A program made the translations under genes and the position numbers. Of a stretch of DNA of 64,000 bases, positions 1-10,018 are shown piece by piece; position 1 is the stretch's first letter, and every line of letters begins with the position of its first letter. A model generated the notes under the pieces. The model was given only the letters and a program-made list of their open reading frames with translations, did no database searches and was not told the DNA's origin. Origin of the DNA: Bretschneidera sinensis (lineage: Eukaryota > Streptophyta > Magnoliopsida > Brassicales > Akaniaceae). The DNA lies in assembly GCA_023935145.1 (NCBI GenBank), contig CM043699.1, positions 68,957,138 to 69,021,137 of the forward strand, read 5' to 3'.

Positions 1-21
1 ATAATCTCAACTTCTGGACCA

Positions 22-892
22 TTGGAACTTTTGCATATGCACTTGTTTGGTCCAATAAGTACCATTAGTCTAGGTGGCCATCAATATGCTCTTGTTATTG
101 TTGATGATTATTCAAGATATACCTTTGTTATTTTTATTGCTTATAAGGATGAAGCATACAAAGGATTTGTGAACTTTTGTAAAAAGGATCAAAATGAAAA
201 AAAAAGGTATTTCTATTTCAAGCATTAGAAGTGATCATCGAAATGAATTTGAAAAGCAAAACTTTTCAAAATTTTATGATGAATATGGAATTGATCACAA
301 ATTTTCAGCATCTAGAACTCCTAAACAAAATGGAGTTGTTGAGAGGAAAAATATAGTTCTAGAAGAATTTGCTAGAACAATGCTTTGTGAAAATAGTTTT
401 CCAAAATATTTTTGGGTGGAAGGCATAAACACTTCTTACCATGTTTTAAATAGAGTTTTAATTAGGCCTATGCTTGACAAAACCCTATATGAACTACGGA
501 AAGGTAGAAAACCTAATATCTCATATTTTCGTGCTTTTGGTTGCAAGTGTTTCATCCTAAATAACAATAAAACTAATTTAGGTAAATTTGACTCCAAGAT
601 CGATGAAGGGATATTCTTAGGATATTCAACCTCTAGTAAAACTTATAGAGTCTTTAACAAAAGAACTCTAATGGTTGAAGAATTCATACATGTTGCCTTT
701 TTTGAGTCTAACCCAATTAGTAGTAGAGTCGTTTCTTTTAATGATAATGTAGATTTTATTCCAAGAATGGAAATATCTACTCCAATTGTTGACCCGAAGG
801 AAAGTCAACCTCAAACAAGACAAGAGGTAAATGCTCTCAATCTTTATCAACCATCTACAAGTCAACAAGAGGATAGTCTTCCCAAAGATTAG
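22..892 (+). pseudogene. Copia-1 integrase core (frameshifted)
   Basis: Integrase of Ty1/copia pol, which joins element cDNA to chromosomal DNA. Visible motifs: VDDYSRYTF (first catalytic Asp), IRSDHRNEF (second Asp) and NGVVERKN (catalytic Glu), followed by the FGCKCF and GIFLGYS blocks usual in the C-terminal half. The frame changes around 190-200 in an A-rich run, so an upstream frame (22-228) and a downstream frame (194-892) together cover the domain. The stop at 890-892 is in frame with the sequence leading to RT, so it is a nonsense mutation and not a natural end. The N-terminal zinc-binding part lies before the window. Confidence 0.92.
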
Positions 893-1151
893 AGGTATGT
901 GAATTATCATCCAATCGATCAAGTGATCGGTGATCCTTCATAAGGGGTAAGAAAACGTTCTTCTATAAGAAATATTTGTAATTATGTAGCCTATTTATCT
1001 CAAGTAGAACCTAAGACTTTTGTAGAAGCCAAAAAAGATGTTGATTGGATAAATGCTATGCAAGAAGAATTAAATCAATTTGAAAGAAACAAAGTATGGA
1101 ATCTAGTTCCTAGACCAAAGAATCACACTATAATAGGAACTAAATGGGTAT
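893..1151 (+). pseudogene. Copia-1 start of reverse transcriptase, cut by element A
   Basis: Continues pol in the integrase frame, with stops. It reads through a conserved linker (NYVAYLSQVEPKTFVEA) into the first copia RT block (DWINAMQEELNQFERN, then IIGTKWV). The reading stops at KWV because element A enters at 1152. The next residues (YRNKMDENG) resume at 7775. The last five bases, GGTAT at 1147-1151, are the left copy of element A's target-site duplication. Confidence 0.92.
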
Positions 1152-2630
1152 TGATTACGCCCAAAGTATAATGCGGTTATTGTAGTACAGCTTTGGGGTG
1201 TCGATTCCACAGAGAAACAAGTTAATTACAAAAGAAGGTGTGAATTTTAACACAGACGATAAAAAGATTGATTGAAAGAATTTGAATTATGTGAAAATAG
1301 TGTGAAGGAAATTGTGTAAATAGATTTAATAAGAAATAACAAGGTTTCAGAAATCCTCCCTAGGTTCATTGCCCTAATCCTAACTTTATTCAATCATTTT
1401 TATCTTGACTGCAAGTTTCACATCCCAAACAGGCAATCGGCAAATGTTCAATTAAAGTGCATGTATAAACCCTAATGTAATTGATATGAATTATTCTTTA
1501 CTTTCAAGCACACATGACCTAACTTATAAATTATCAAAAGACGATGGTATATCTAAATGACAATACCACAACAATGGACAAATCTATAAAAGAGATCTAC
1601 CGGACTCAATCACACCCAAACAGATACACATAAGAAAAGCATGACTAGACTTATATGGAAAAGAAGCATGCAATCACCAGACTAATAAAAAATATACTAA
1701 TTAAATTAAAGAACAAAACATAACAATGAAAATAATATCCAACTACAACTGAACCAAATAAAGGAAAATAAGAACAACTACACCTAGGGATTCATCCCTT
1801 CGCCTTGCTTGGAGACTAGCCGGCCATGGAGCTCATGCTTCCTTGAGTTGCCTCCGGCCTCTCAACGATCATCTCCTCCTTGGTAGCGAAAGCTTTGGCA
1901 ATTCCTCAGCTTGCCCTCCAAAAATATACTTCGGATTGCTCCTAAAGGCCCTCTAGATTGCTCATAAAGGCCCTCTGGATTCACTCTCTGATGATTTCAG
2001 ATGAGCTCCGATTCATGCTCAAAGCTAAAGTGGAGTGGGTCTTATATAGGAAAATACCAAGAGTGCAATGTGTTTTCCATCCGATGTGGGATGTGGGATA
2101 TAGAAATGCTTTTCCATCCGATGTGGGATGTGGGATATAGAAATGCTTTTCCAACCGATTTGTCTACTAAAACTGCCATAACTTTCTCTAGAAAAATCCT
2201 TTTGACGAACCGTAAAATTATCCAGAAAATAGACTTCCGGATCTTTCTAAGCATATATGGCTCATCTCTTGGTTATTCTTGTATCAATACAGTTTAATTT
2301 TTAAAGATGATTGATCTGTACGGGAAATTCTCGCAATTTAGTGAAACTCCTTTCCAATGCGGGCAGCAGCTGTTGCTCTTTTAAGCCCTCTGTCTTGTCC
2401 TTCCGGAAGTATTCCTTCACTCCAGTATGCCTCGAGTCTTTATGCTTTAAGCAATGATAACTTTTCCTCCTCTTTTGAGCTTAAAGTACCTGAAAATGCA
2501 CTGAAGTAGATCAATGATCCAAGAATGATACTTTAGAGTTGTTAACGTATAAAAGTGCAATTAAAACCTAGATCAACCCTAAAATGCTAACAATTAAGTA
2601 CTGTTAAGATTTATTTTATGACTCTCATCA
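1152..2630 (-). repeat. Element A 3' LTR (left copy)
   Basis: 1479-bp direct repeat of 6286-7769. On the minus strand the likely TATA box is TATATAA (complement of 2042-2048). Just upstream, at about 2077-2155, lie two tandem copies of a roughly 42-bp unit containing CCCACATCCCACATCGG. This copy also has a 22-bp duplication near 1935-1978 (AGATTGCTCATAAAGGCCCT region) that the right LTR lacks. A segment near 2155-2300 is shared with the LTRs of elements C and E. Confidence 0.93.
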
Positions 2631-4330
2631 CAACCCCCAACTAGCTTATTGCTAGTCCCTAGCAATTCAAGTGAAAATAAGAGATGAATTCTATGGTAGG
2701 AGTTAAAAACAAAGTAAAGCAATGCTAGCGTTGAACCAAGAGTAATTCACTTTTTGTCCCAAAAATTGCACATAACATATGGCATATAGAATCATTAAAT
2801 TTCACCTAAGTCCAAAAGTAGTCCAAACATCAATCTTAAAATCGTTATTGACTCTTAGCATCTATCTTACCACAAACCATTAATCCAAACACCAAAATGA
2901 TTTTATGCATAAGATTTATGAATACAAGTCTTGGCCTCTAAAAACATAATAAATTGCGTGACATCAATCACAAAAACAAGCTCCATAGGCTCACTTTTCA
3001 AATCACTCTCCACTATTGTAGAAAAATCACACTACATTGGATCAAAAGGTCTTTAATAAGCTTGTAACGTTAGGCTAAGGTAAAGGTTAAGAAAGAATGG
3101 GAAGGATTCAACAAGTAGAATAACTTAATCTCTTAGTTTTGAACACAACTCTTTAAACACTGGATAACCTTACTTCAACACCCAACTCTTTCAACATTTT
3201 TTTATAAGAACATATCTCTCAATAAATCACCACTTTTCTTTTCTTTTCTTCTTTCTTTGCCATAATTCACTCTTCTTTTTTTTTTCTTTTCTTTTGTATT
3301 TTGGCATAAGACCATTCACCTCCTTTTTCATTTTTTTTTCATTTTTTTTCCACAACCCCCAACTTATCTTCTTTAATGTACCTGAGTTATGGTAGTAATA
3401 TATTTTTTTTTTCATATTTCCACCCTTACTTCTTTAAAGTGCTTCTCACAACATGTGTATAACTAAGTTCTTTTAAAAGAAAGATAAGGATAAAATATTT
3501 TTAGGCTCATAAAGGTGAGTAAATGGTTTATCGAAAGAAACAAGGCTCAATTTTTCTTTTCAAGAAAAAGGCTCAAATAGGTGACTAGTGATAAATATAG
3601 CAATGGTAGGTTTGAAAGGCTCAAGCGGTCCAAAAATGCCTATATCATATCCTAAGTAATGTGTGCGTTCTAGGAATTCATCTCAAGTGATTATCAAGTA
3701 AGTTCTAGAGCTTGTCAAGACCGCAAAAGTATTCACAAAATAATCATACATAAAACTTTTCTAAATGTTTAAGACTAATCATACAATCTTACCACAAGCT
3801 AGAGTCTCAAACCAAATGAAGATTGATACTTAAATTAATTTCAAACCGAAGCAAGATTTAACTCCTTCTAAATGCTATCTGCTATCTCAATTAAGTTTAT
3901 ATCATTGACATGTGAATTAACTCCAAGGCAACCACAAAGCATGCTTAAAACAAAAAGAGTGGGAAAATGACACTAAGCAGTTCAATGGAAAAAAGAAAAA
4001 AAATGTATGGAAATAAAGAATATGGAAACAAAGAGATGCGTTTCCTCCACTCCCAACTTAAAAATTGCATTGACCTCAATGTAAAAGAAAGAGTAAAGGA
4101 AACTCCCCTTATAGCCAAAGGTGCACAGAAGCTGAAAATTGTGCTCCACCATTTGAACTGCTTCGTATTTTTGTCCCTGAAAAAGAAATATGAAAGTAAA
4201 ACTGAAAAACAACGAGATAATAATAATAAACAATAAAAATAAAGAAATATAAAAAAACAATAAAAATAAAAAGATATGTTGTGGGTTGCCTCCCATAAGC
4301 GCTAGGTTTTACGTCTTCAGCCAGACGCTC
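2631..4330 (-). other. Element A 3' noncoding region with conserved hairpins
   Basis: 1.7 kb between the gag stop and the 3' LTR with no supportable ORF; it is rich in T and A runs. Hairpin SL1 (4312-4327, stem CGTCT/AGACG) begins 4 nt after the gag stop. Hairpin SL2 (4282-4295, TGGG/CCCA) follows it. A third, CATTG(RGGW loop)CAATG, is at 4068-4081 beside a CTCCCAACTT tract. All three recur in the other gypsy elements of this window. The polypurine tract is the complement of 2631-2642. Confidence 0.8.
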
Positions 4331-6079
4331 TTATTCCCTCCTTGAAAAACAAAGGTTGAATGCATCCGCCACTGCTTCATTGCCAAATTTGGTGCTTCTA
4401 TGCTTTTGGGGGGCCTCAACGATGTCATCAGTATCATTCGCAAATTCTAGCTCAATGTATGCTTTGGTGAAGCCATGGATGAGGGTGGACTCAAATGGAT
4501 TAAGGTATTGGACATTTTCCATGAATGAGTCAATCATGTATGCTTGTGCTTGATGGCTTTCATCCACATCCTCTGATTTTTCCGTTGTTGGGATGTGTAA
4601 TGACTTACCCCTCAATGTCTCAATGGCATTCACCTTCTTCAAATTCTTTTGTGCTAGGTGTTGACCATGGGATGTGGACTGAGTTTGAGAAGGGAACTTA
4701 CCTCGCTCAATCACACTCAAGTAGCTCATCAACTTGGACACTTGGCTCTTTATCTCCTTATGTTCTTCAAAAACCTGCGTAATCAAAGATTCAAGTCTTT
4801 GATTAGTCATACCTTGTGCCTCAATAAAAGCATGCAAAGTGTCTTCTAAAGGAATCCTAGAAGATGAAGGTGCATGATATAGTGCAGAATATGAGCTAGG
4901 GGGTTGTGCAAGCTGCTGATTTTCAGATTTCCAACTGAAGGTGGGGTTATCGCGCCATCTGGGATTATAGGTATTAGAAAAGGGTGTAAAAGGCTTCGTG
5001 TACATGCCTAAGGCATTACATTGTTCCTTATACATCCCTCTCATATCAAAAAATGTGGGGCACTCTTGAGTGGGATGACCTACCCTGCCACACACAAAAC
5101 ATGGTTTCAAAGATTCGGCATGGTTAGCCATGTGTGTTGGCTTTGAGCATTTAGTTTTTAATGCCTCTAGTTCCCTGGTGAGCATCTCGACCTTGGCCTT
5201 AAGGTTATCCTCTTCCCTAATATGGTAAATTCCACCACTATTTGGGTTTCCTATAGATCGTGACCTATTTGTGCTTTCAGTAGCACTAGATTCAGTCCAA
5301 GTGTGAGCTTTTTCAGTAAGTTCATTGAGGTACTCTATGGCCTCATCAGGATCTTTGTCTAAAAACTCACCCTTACACATCATCTCTACAAATTGACGCT
5401 CTTTATATGTAAGTCCCTCATAAAAATAGCTCACTAAGCGCTAACTCTCATACCCATGGTAAGGGCACATACTCAATAACTCTTTAAATCTCTCCCAAGA
5501 CTGATACAAAGTCTCGCTGTCCTTTTGTGCAAAGGTGGAGATTTGCCTTTTTAAAGCATTGGTCTTGGGGAAAATATTTATTAAAAAAAATCTGAGTCAT
5601 TTCAGTCCACGACCCAATAGATCGTGGTCTAAGTGAATATAGCCAACTCTTAGCTCTATCCTTCAAAGCGAAAGAAAAGAACTTAAGCCTCACAATGTCA
5701 TCGGTTTCATCTTGACTTTGAAAAGTCGCGACTACTTCCTCAAACTCTCTAATGTGCACATATGGGTTTTCATTATCCAAGCCATGAAATGTAGGGAGTA
5801 AATGAATCATCCCTGGTTTAAGATCTAATTGGCAAGTATTGGCTGGAAACATGATGCATGATGGTGTGGCTGTGCGTGTAAGGTGGAGGTAATCCTGAAG
5901 TGTCCTAGCAACATTCTCAATAGGTTATCAGCCATGTTAACAAAATCCTCTAAATTCTCACTTGGGTTTCCACTATTGGTTGATCTAGGCGAGGTTTCAC
6001 TATCAGACTCGGAAGGAGAGGGTAATTCTAGTTCGGGTCCTCTAATGAATCTACCTCGCAAATCTCTTGGTCTAAGCAT
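4331..6079 (-). pseudogene. Element A gag with CCHC zinc knuckle (frameshifted)
   Basis: Structural protein that packages element RNA. Starting from the ATG at 6079 an acidic, proline-rich N-terminus (RGRFIRGPELELPSPSES) is followed by the retrotransposon gag core at 5852-5484 (KPGMIHLLPTFHG, VHIREFEEVVATF, FFSFALKDRAKSWLYSL). A C-terminal part at 5434-4331 carries the intact knuckle CFVCGRVGHPTQEC, in the pattern CX2CX4HX4C. The three blocks are in different frames, so there are at least two indels, near 5850 and 5440-5490. The stop at 4331-4333 is immediately followed by hairpin SL1. The gag core resembles that of gag-only plant elements more than the gag of B and D in this window. Confidence 0.88.
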
Positions 6080-6262
6080 GCACCAAATGAATCAGAAAGG
6101 AAATAAATAAAACAGAATAATAAATAAATAAATAATCAGAAAATCAAAACTAAGGTAAAGAAACAATATTACCGTATTTACAAACTGCTGAAAAGAAAAA
6201 TATTTACAATTCTTCTACCGTCATGTCAAAAGTTGACAATCTTCCTTGTACTTAAGCACGTT

Positions 6263-6280
6263 TCCCCGGCAATAGCGCCA
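6263..6280 (-). other. Element A primer binding site (tRNA-Asp)
   Basis: The plus strand reads TCCCCGGCAATAGCGCCA, matching the 3' end of plant tRNA-Asp(GTC) including CCA at 16 of 18 positions. The minus strand is therefore the primer site, located 5 nt inside the right LTR, which fixes the orientation. About 180 bases of untranslated leader lie between it and the gag ATG at 6079. Confidence 0.88.
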
Positions 6281-6285
6281 AAATT

Positions 6286-7769
6286 TGATTATGCCCAAAG
6301 TATAATGCGGTTATTGTAGTACAGTTTTGGGGTGTCGATTCCACAAGGAAACAAGTTAATTACAAAAGAATGTGTGAATTTTAACACAGACGATAAAAGA
6401 TTGATTGAAAGAATTTGAATTATGTGAAAATAGTGTGAAGGAAATTGTGTAAATAGATTTAATAAGAAATAAAAAGGTTCCAGAAATTCTCTCTAGGTTC
6501 ATTTCCCTAATCCTAACTTGAGTCAGTCATTTTTATCTCGACTGCAAGTTTCACATCCCAAACAGGCAATCGACAAATGTTCAATTAAAGTGCATGTATA
6601 AACCCTAATGTAATTGATATGAATTATTCTTTACTTTCAAGCACATATGACCTAACTTATAAATTATCAAAAGACGACGGTATATCTAAGCGACAATACC
6701 ACAGCAATGGACAAATCTATGAAAGAGATCTACCGGACTCAATCACACCCAAACAGATACACATAAAAAGAGCATGACTAGACTTATATGGAAAAGAAGC
6801 ATGCAATCACCGGACTAATAAAAAATCTACTAATTAAATTAAAGAATAAAACATAACAATGAAAATAATATCTAACTACAACTGAATCAAATAAAGGAAA
6901 ATAAGAACAACTACACCTAGGGATTCATCCCTTCGCCTTGCTTGGAGGCTAGTCGGTCATGGAGCTCATGCTTCCTTTAGTTGCCTCCGGCCTCTCAATG
7001 ATCATCTCCTCCTTAGTAGTGAAAGATTTGGAGATTCCTCAGCTTGCCCTCCAAAATTATACTTCGGATTCCTCCTAAAGGCCTTCTGGATTCACTCTCT
7101 GATGATTTCAGATGAGCTCCGATTCATGCTCAAAGTTAAAGTGGAGTGGGTCTTATATAGGAAAATACCAAGAATGAAATGTGTTTCCCATCCGATGTGG
7201 GATGTGGGATATAGAAATGCGTTTTCCAACCGATGTGGGATGTGGGATTTAAGCCCAAAATCACGCTGAAATCCCGCACAGCCCGCATAGCTTGACCTTT
7301 GTCTACTAAAACTGCCATAACTTTCTCTAGAAAAATCCTTTTGACGAACCGTAAAACTCTTCGGAAAATAAACTTCCGGATCTTTCTAAGCATATATGGA
7401 TCATCTCCTAGTTCTTCTTGTATCAATACAGTTTAATTTTCAAAGATGATTGATCTGTACGGTCAATTCTCGCAATTTAGTGAAACTCCTTTCCAATGCG
7501 GTCAGCAGCTGTTGCTCTTTTAAGCCCTCCATCTTGTCCTTCCAGAAGTATTCCTTCACTCTAGTATGACTCGAGTCTTTGTGCTTCAAGCAATGATAAC
7601 TTTTCCTCCTCTTTTGAGCTTAAAGTACCTGAAAATGCACCGAAGTAGATCAATGATCCAAGAATGATACTTTAGAGTTGTTAACATATAAAAGTGCAAT
7701 TAAAACCTAGATCAACCCTAAAATGCTAACAATTAAGTACTGTTAAGATGCATTTTATGACTCTCATCA
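6286..7769 (-). repeat. Element A 5' LTR (right copy)
   Basis: 1484-bp partner of the left LTR, TG...CA. The minus-strand TATA box TATATAA is the complement of 7153-7159, with CCCACATCCCACATCGG copies upstream (about 7185-7245). The block next to the primer site (GGGTGTCGATTCCACAAGG, 6333-6351) belongs to a U5 segment recognisable in almost every gypsy LTR of this window. Confidence 0.93.
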
Positions 7770-7774
7770 GGTAT
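7770..7774. repeat. Right target-site duplication of element A (GGTAT)
   Basis: GGTAT here repeats GGTAT at 1147-1151. Removing 1152-7774 restores a continuous copia RT reading (KWV then YRNKMDENG), which independently confirms the insertion borders. Confidence 0.95.
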
Positions 7775-9023
7775 ATAGAAATAAAATGGATGAAAATGGC
7801 ATAGTTAGCAGGAACAAGGCTAGGCTAGTTGCTAAGAGATATAATTAATAAGAAGGAATAGACTTTAATGAGACCTATGCTCCTGTGGCTAGATTAGAAG
7901 CCATTCATATGTTATTGGCCTTTACATGTTTTAATAAATTTAAACTATTTTAAATGGACGTAAAAGTGTCTTTTTAAATGGTTTTATAGAAGAAGAGGTG
8001 TATGTTGAGCAACCTCTTGGATTTGAAAATCTTAGTTTTCCAAACCATGTCTATAAGCCTTCTAAAGCTCTCTATGGGTTGAAACAAGCTCGAAAATCAT
8101 GGTATGAAAGACTAAGTAAGTTTTTGCTTGAAAATTGTTTTACAAGAAGAAAAATAGACACAACTCTCTTCATAAAAACTTAAAAAAATGACACACTACT
8201 AGTCCAAATATACGTTGATGATATTATATTTGGTGCTACTAATGAATCTGTGTGTCAAGAGTTTGCTAAGTGTATGCAAGGTGAATTTGAAATGAGCATG
8301 ATGGGAGAGCTTACCTACTTTCTTGGACTTCAAATCAAACAATTGAAAGAAGGCATCTTCATCAATCAATCAAAGTACACCAAGGACCTATTAAAGAGGT
8401 TTGGGATGGAAAGCTCAAAGTCAATTGGCACTCCTATGAGCACTTCTACAAAAATTGACCTAGATGAGGAAGGTAAGTATGTAGATACTAAAACTTCTAG
8501 AAGCATGATAGGAGCTTTACTTTATCTAACTGCATGTAGACCTGATATAATGTTTAATGTATGCATGTGTGCTAGATTTCAAGCTAATCCTAAGGAATCA
8601 CATGTAATTGTTGTAAAAAGAATACTAAGATATCTGTAAGGCACTCAAAACCTAGGGTTATGGTATTATAGAAAATCAACTTTTGAGCTTGTAAGATATT
8701 CGAATGTTGATTTTACGGGTTGTAGGCTAGATAGAAAAAGCACTAGTGGAACATGCCAATTTTTAGCTGCAATGTTAACCTCTTGGTTTTCCAAGAAAAA
8801 AAATTTGGTTGCGCTATCATCCGTCGAAGCGAAATATATAGCAGCCGAAAGTTGTTGTGCACAAGCGTTCTGGATGAAACAACAATTAGAAGACTATGGC
8901 ATGAACTTTAAAAACATACCAATTCATTGTGGTAACACTAGCATTGTCAACTTGAACAAAAACCCTATTTAGCATTCTAGAACCAAACACATAGAAATAA
9001 GGCATCACTTAATAAGAGACCAT
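7775..9023 (+). pseudogene. Copia-1 reverse transcriptase and RNase H (degenerate)
   Basis: Continues RT after element A. Blocks in order: NKMDENGIVSRNKARLVA, ETYAPVARLEAI, MDVKSAFLNG-like (one stop), VYVEQPLGFE, ALYGLKQARKSWYERL and the catalytic IYVDDIIFGAT (YVDD). Then come GELTYFLGLQIKQ, KYTKDLLKRFGM, GALLYLTACRPDI and the RNase H start DFTGCRLDRKSTSGTCQF with ALSSVEAKY. In-frame stops occur near 7848, 7953, 8181, 8638 and 8971. RT copies element RNA into DNA and RNase H removes the RNA. The reading breaks at about 9023, after IEIRHHLIRDH, where the TRIM-like insert begins. Confidence 0.92.
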
Positions 9024-9207
9024 GGTTTGCCGGGTGGGTTGCGTGGTGTGGGACCACACGACGAGGACACTGTGCCTCAAAGGGGGAGATTGTGATGTCT
9101 TGGTTTCCCACATCGGCTAGAGAGGATGTTTCTGGGGTATTTATAACTGATAACCACCTCAACTTGCATAACGCATTTTAAAGCCGTGAGGCATTAGGTC
9201 GTTATAG
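9024..9207 (+). mobile_element. TRIM-like fragment (internal end plus LTR) inside copia-1 RNase H
   Basis: About 184 bp that interrupt the RNase H reading: the frame runs ...LIRDH up to 9023 and resumes GDIRLQFIPSED at about 9208. The insert contains a polypurine tract (CAAAGGGGGAGAT, 9079-9090) followed by an LTR-like start TGTGATGTCT at 9091, the motif CCCACATCGG (9108-9117), a TATA-like GTATTTATAA (9137-9146) and GCATTTTAAAGCCGTGAGG. This resembles the end of small TRIM elements common in dicots. No 5' LTR or clear target duplication is visible, so it is a fragment or a rearranged insertion. Confidence 0.65.
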
Positions 9208-9344
9208 TGGGTGATATTAGATTACAATTCATACCTTCAGAGGACCAAATAGCTGATATTCTTACTAAGCCATTGAACGAAGACAACTTTAGCAAGATTA
9301 GACTATTAATGGGATTAACATATCATGCAAATATGTATGTTTGA
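9208..9344 (+). pseudogene. Copia-1 C-terminus of RNase H/pol
   Basis: Reads DIRLQFIPSEDQIADILTKP, then LNEDNFSKIRLLMGL, ending with a stop at 9342-9344. This is the standard C-terminal tail of copia pol, where the ADILTKPL block is diagnostic. It marks the end of pol; a third ORF follows after about 670 bases. Confidence 0.9.
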
Positions 9345-9485
9345 TTGCATCTACATTTCATCATATGCATATTTGATATCTAATGAATGAGTATTAACTC
9401 CTATTTAATATATGTCTCACTCAAGATTCCATTGATAAATCATTTCTTGCTGAAATTCCAAGTTGGAGCTCAAAATTTTATGCTT
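9345..9485 (+). other. Copia-1 spacer after pol
   Basis: AT-rich spacer between the pol stop and the palindrome array. No ORF or repeat is apparent. It begins with a CAT/ATG-rich stretch. Confidence 0.6.
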
Positions 9486-9808
9486 TGTGAAAAACCTAGT
9501 CGACTAGTATATTGATCCAGTCATCTGGTATCTCTCTGTCCAGTTACCCAGTCCACTAGTTAAGTCAATCCAATCGACTGGTAACTCACTGCTCATTTCA
9601 CCAGTCGACTAGTACATGGACCCATTCAACTGGTATTACACGAGAATATTTGGAGCCAAAAATTTGAATTTCTCTTGGACACCCCAATTGACTGGTATCT
9701 TACTGTTAGATTACCCAGTTGACTGGTATGTCGAAATTTCCCAAAATATGAAGGACCTAGTCGACTGGTACCCTAACCCAGTCGACTGATATTGCGATTC
9801 TATAAATA
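9486..9808 (+). promoter_or_regulatory. Putative internal promoter of copia-1 ORF3: palindrome array plus TATA box
   Basis: Ten degenerate copies of CCAGTCGACTGGTA between about 9491 and 9792; the core CCAGTCGACTGG is a perfect 12-bp palindrome. Twelve bases after the last copy is TATAAATA (9801-9808), then a pyrimidine-rich leader and an ATG at 10019. The 3' LTR of the same element has about seven copies of the same motif (12355-12537) followed by TATATAAA at 12631. The internal array therefore repeats the layout of the LTR promoter. Promoter function is inferred from layout only. Confidence 0.6.
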
Positions 9809-10018
9809 GTAGCTTCAATTTTTTTTCTTCAGTTTTTACGCCATTTTTGCAAACCCTAAGCTTTCTCTCTATAGGAAATCTTTGATTTTAGACCATAATC
9901 TCTCAAAATAACTCCATAGAACCCTTAATCATCCCTTAAATCACACCCATTTCATCTTTTCACGGTTGAAACCCCATAATTTCCCCAAATCTCTCTCCAA
10001 ACAATTTTTTTTTTTAAA

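Larger units (their letters stand above)
1152..7769 (-). mobile_element. Element A: gag-only non-autonomous Ty3/gypsy-type element (TR-GAG-like)
   Basis: Complete insertion with two LTRs (1152-2630 and 6286-7769), both beginning TGATTA and ending CTCATCA, flanked by perfect 5-bp duplications GGTAT at 1147-1151 and 7770-7774. Orientation is minus: the primer site matching tRNA-Asp is beside the right LTR (6263-6280) and a polypurine tract, seen here as CAACCCCCAACT, follows the left LTR at 2631. The 3.65-kb interior holds only a gag ORF. No protease, RT, RNase H or integrase can be read on either strand, so it depends on other elements for movement. The two LTRs differ by roughly 4 percent by eye over their first 120 bases. 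Confidence 0.93.

Noticed and set aside
2042..2254. Conserved small protein in LTRs (MLRKIRKSIFW type frame in A, C and E)
   Set aside because: As a gene it is not supported: starts and ends differ between copies and it overlaps the promoter and noncoding LTR. The conservation itself is reported as a finding.
3982..4296. Minus-strand 104-codon frame rich in Leu, Ile and Phe, like membrane segments
   Set aside because: It comes from A-rich plus-strand noncoding DNA after element A's gag and covers the conserved hairpins. No homologous frame exists in the other elements.
9024..9207. Cassandra-type TRIM with 5S-like promoter
   Set aside because: No 5S RNA A-box/C-box arrangement is visible and the LTR is too short; only a general TRIM-like resemblance is claimed.
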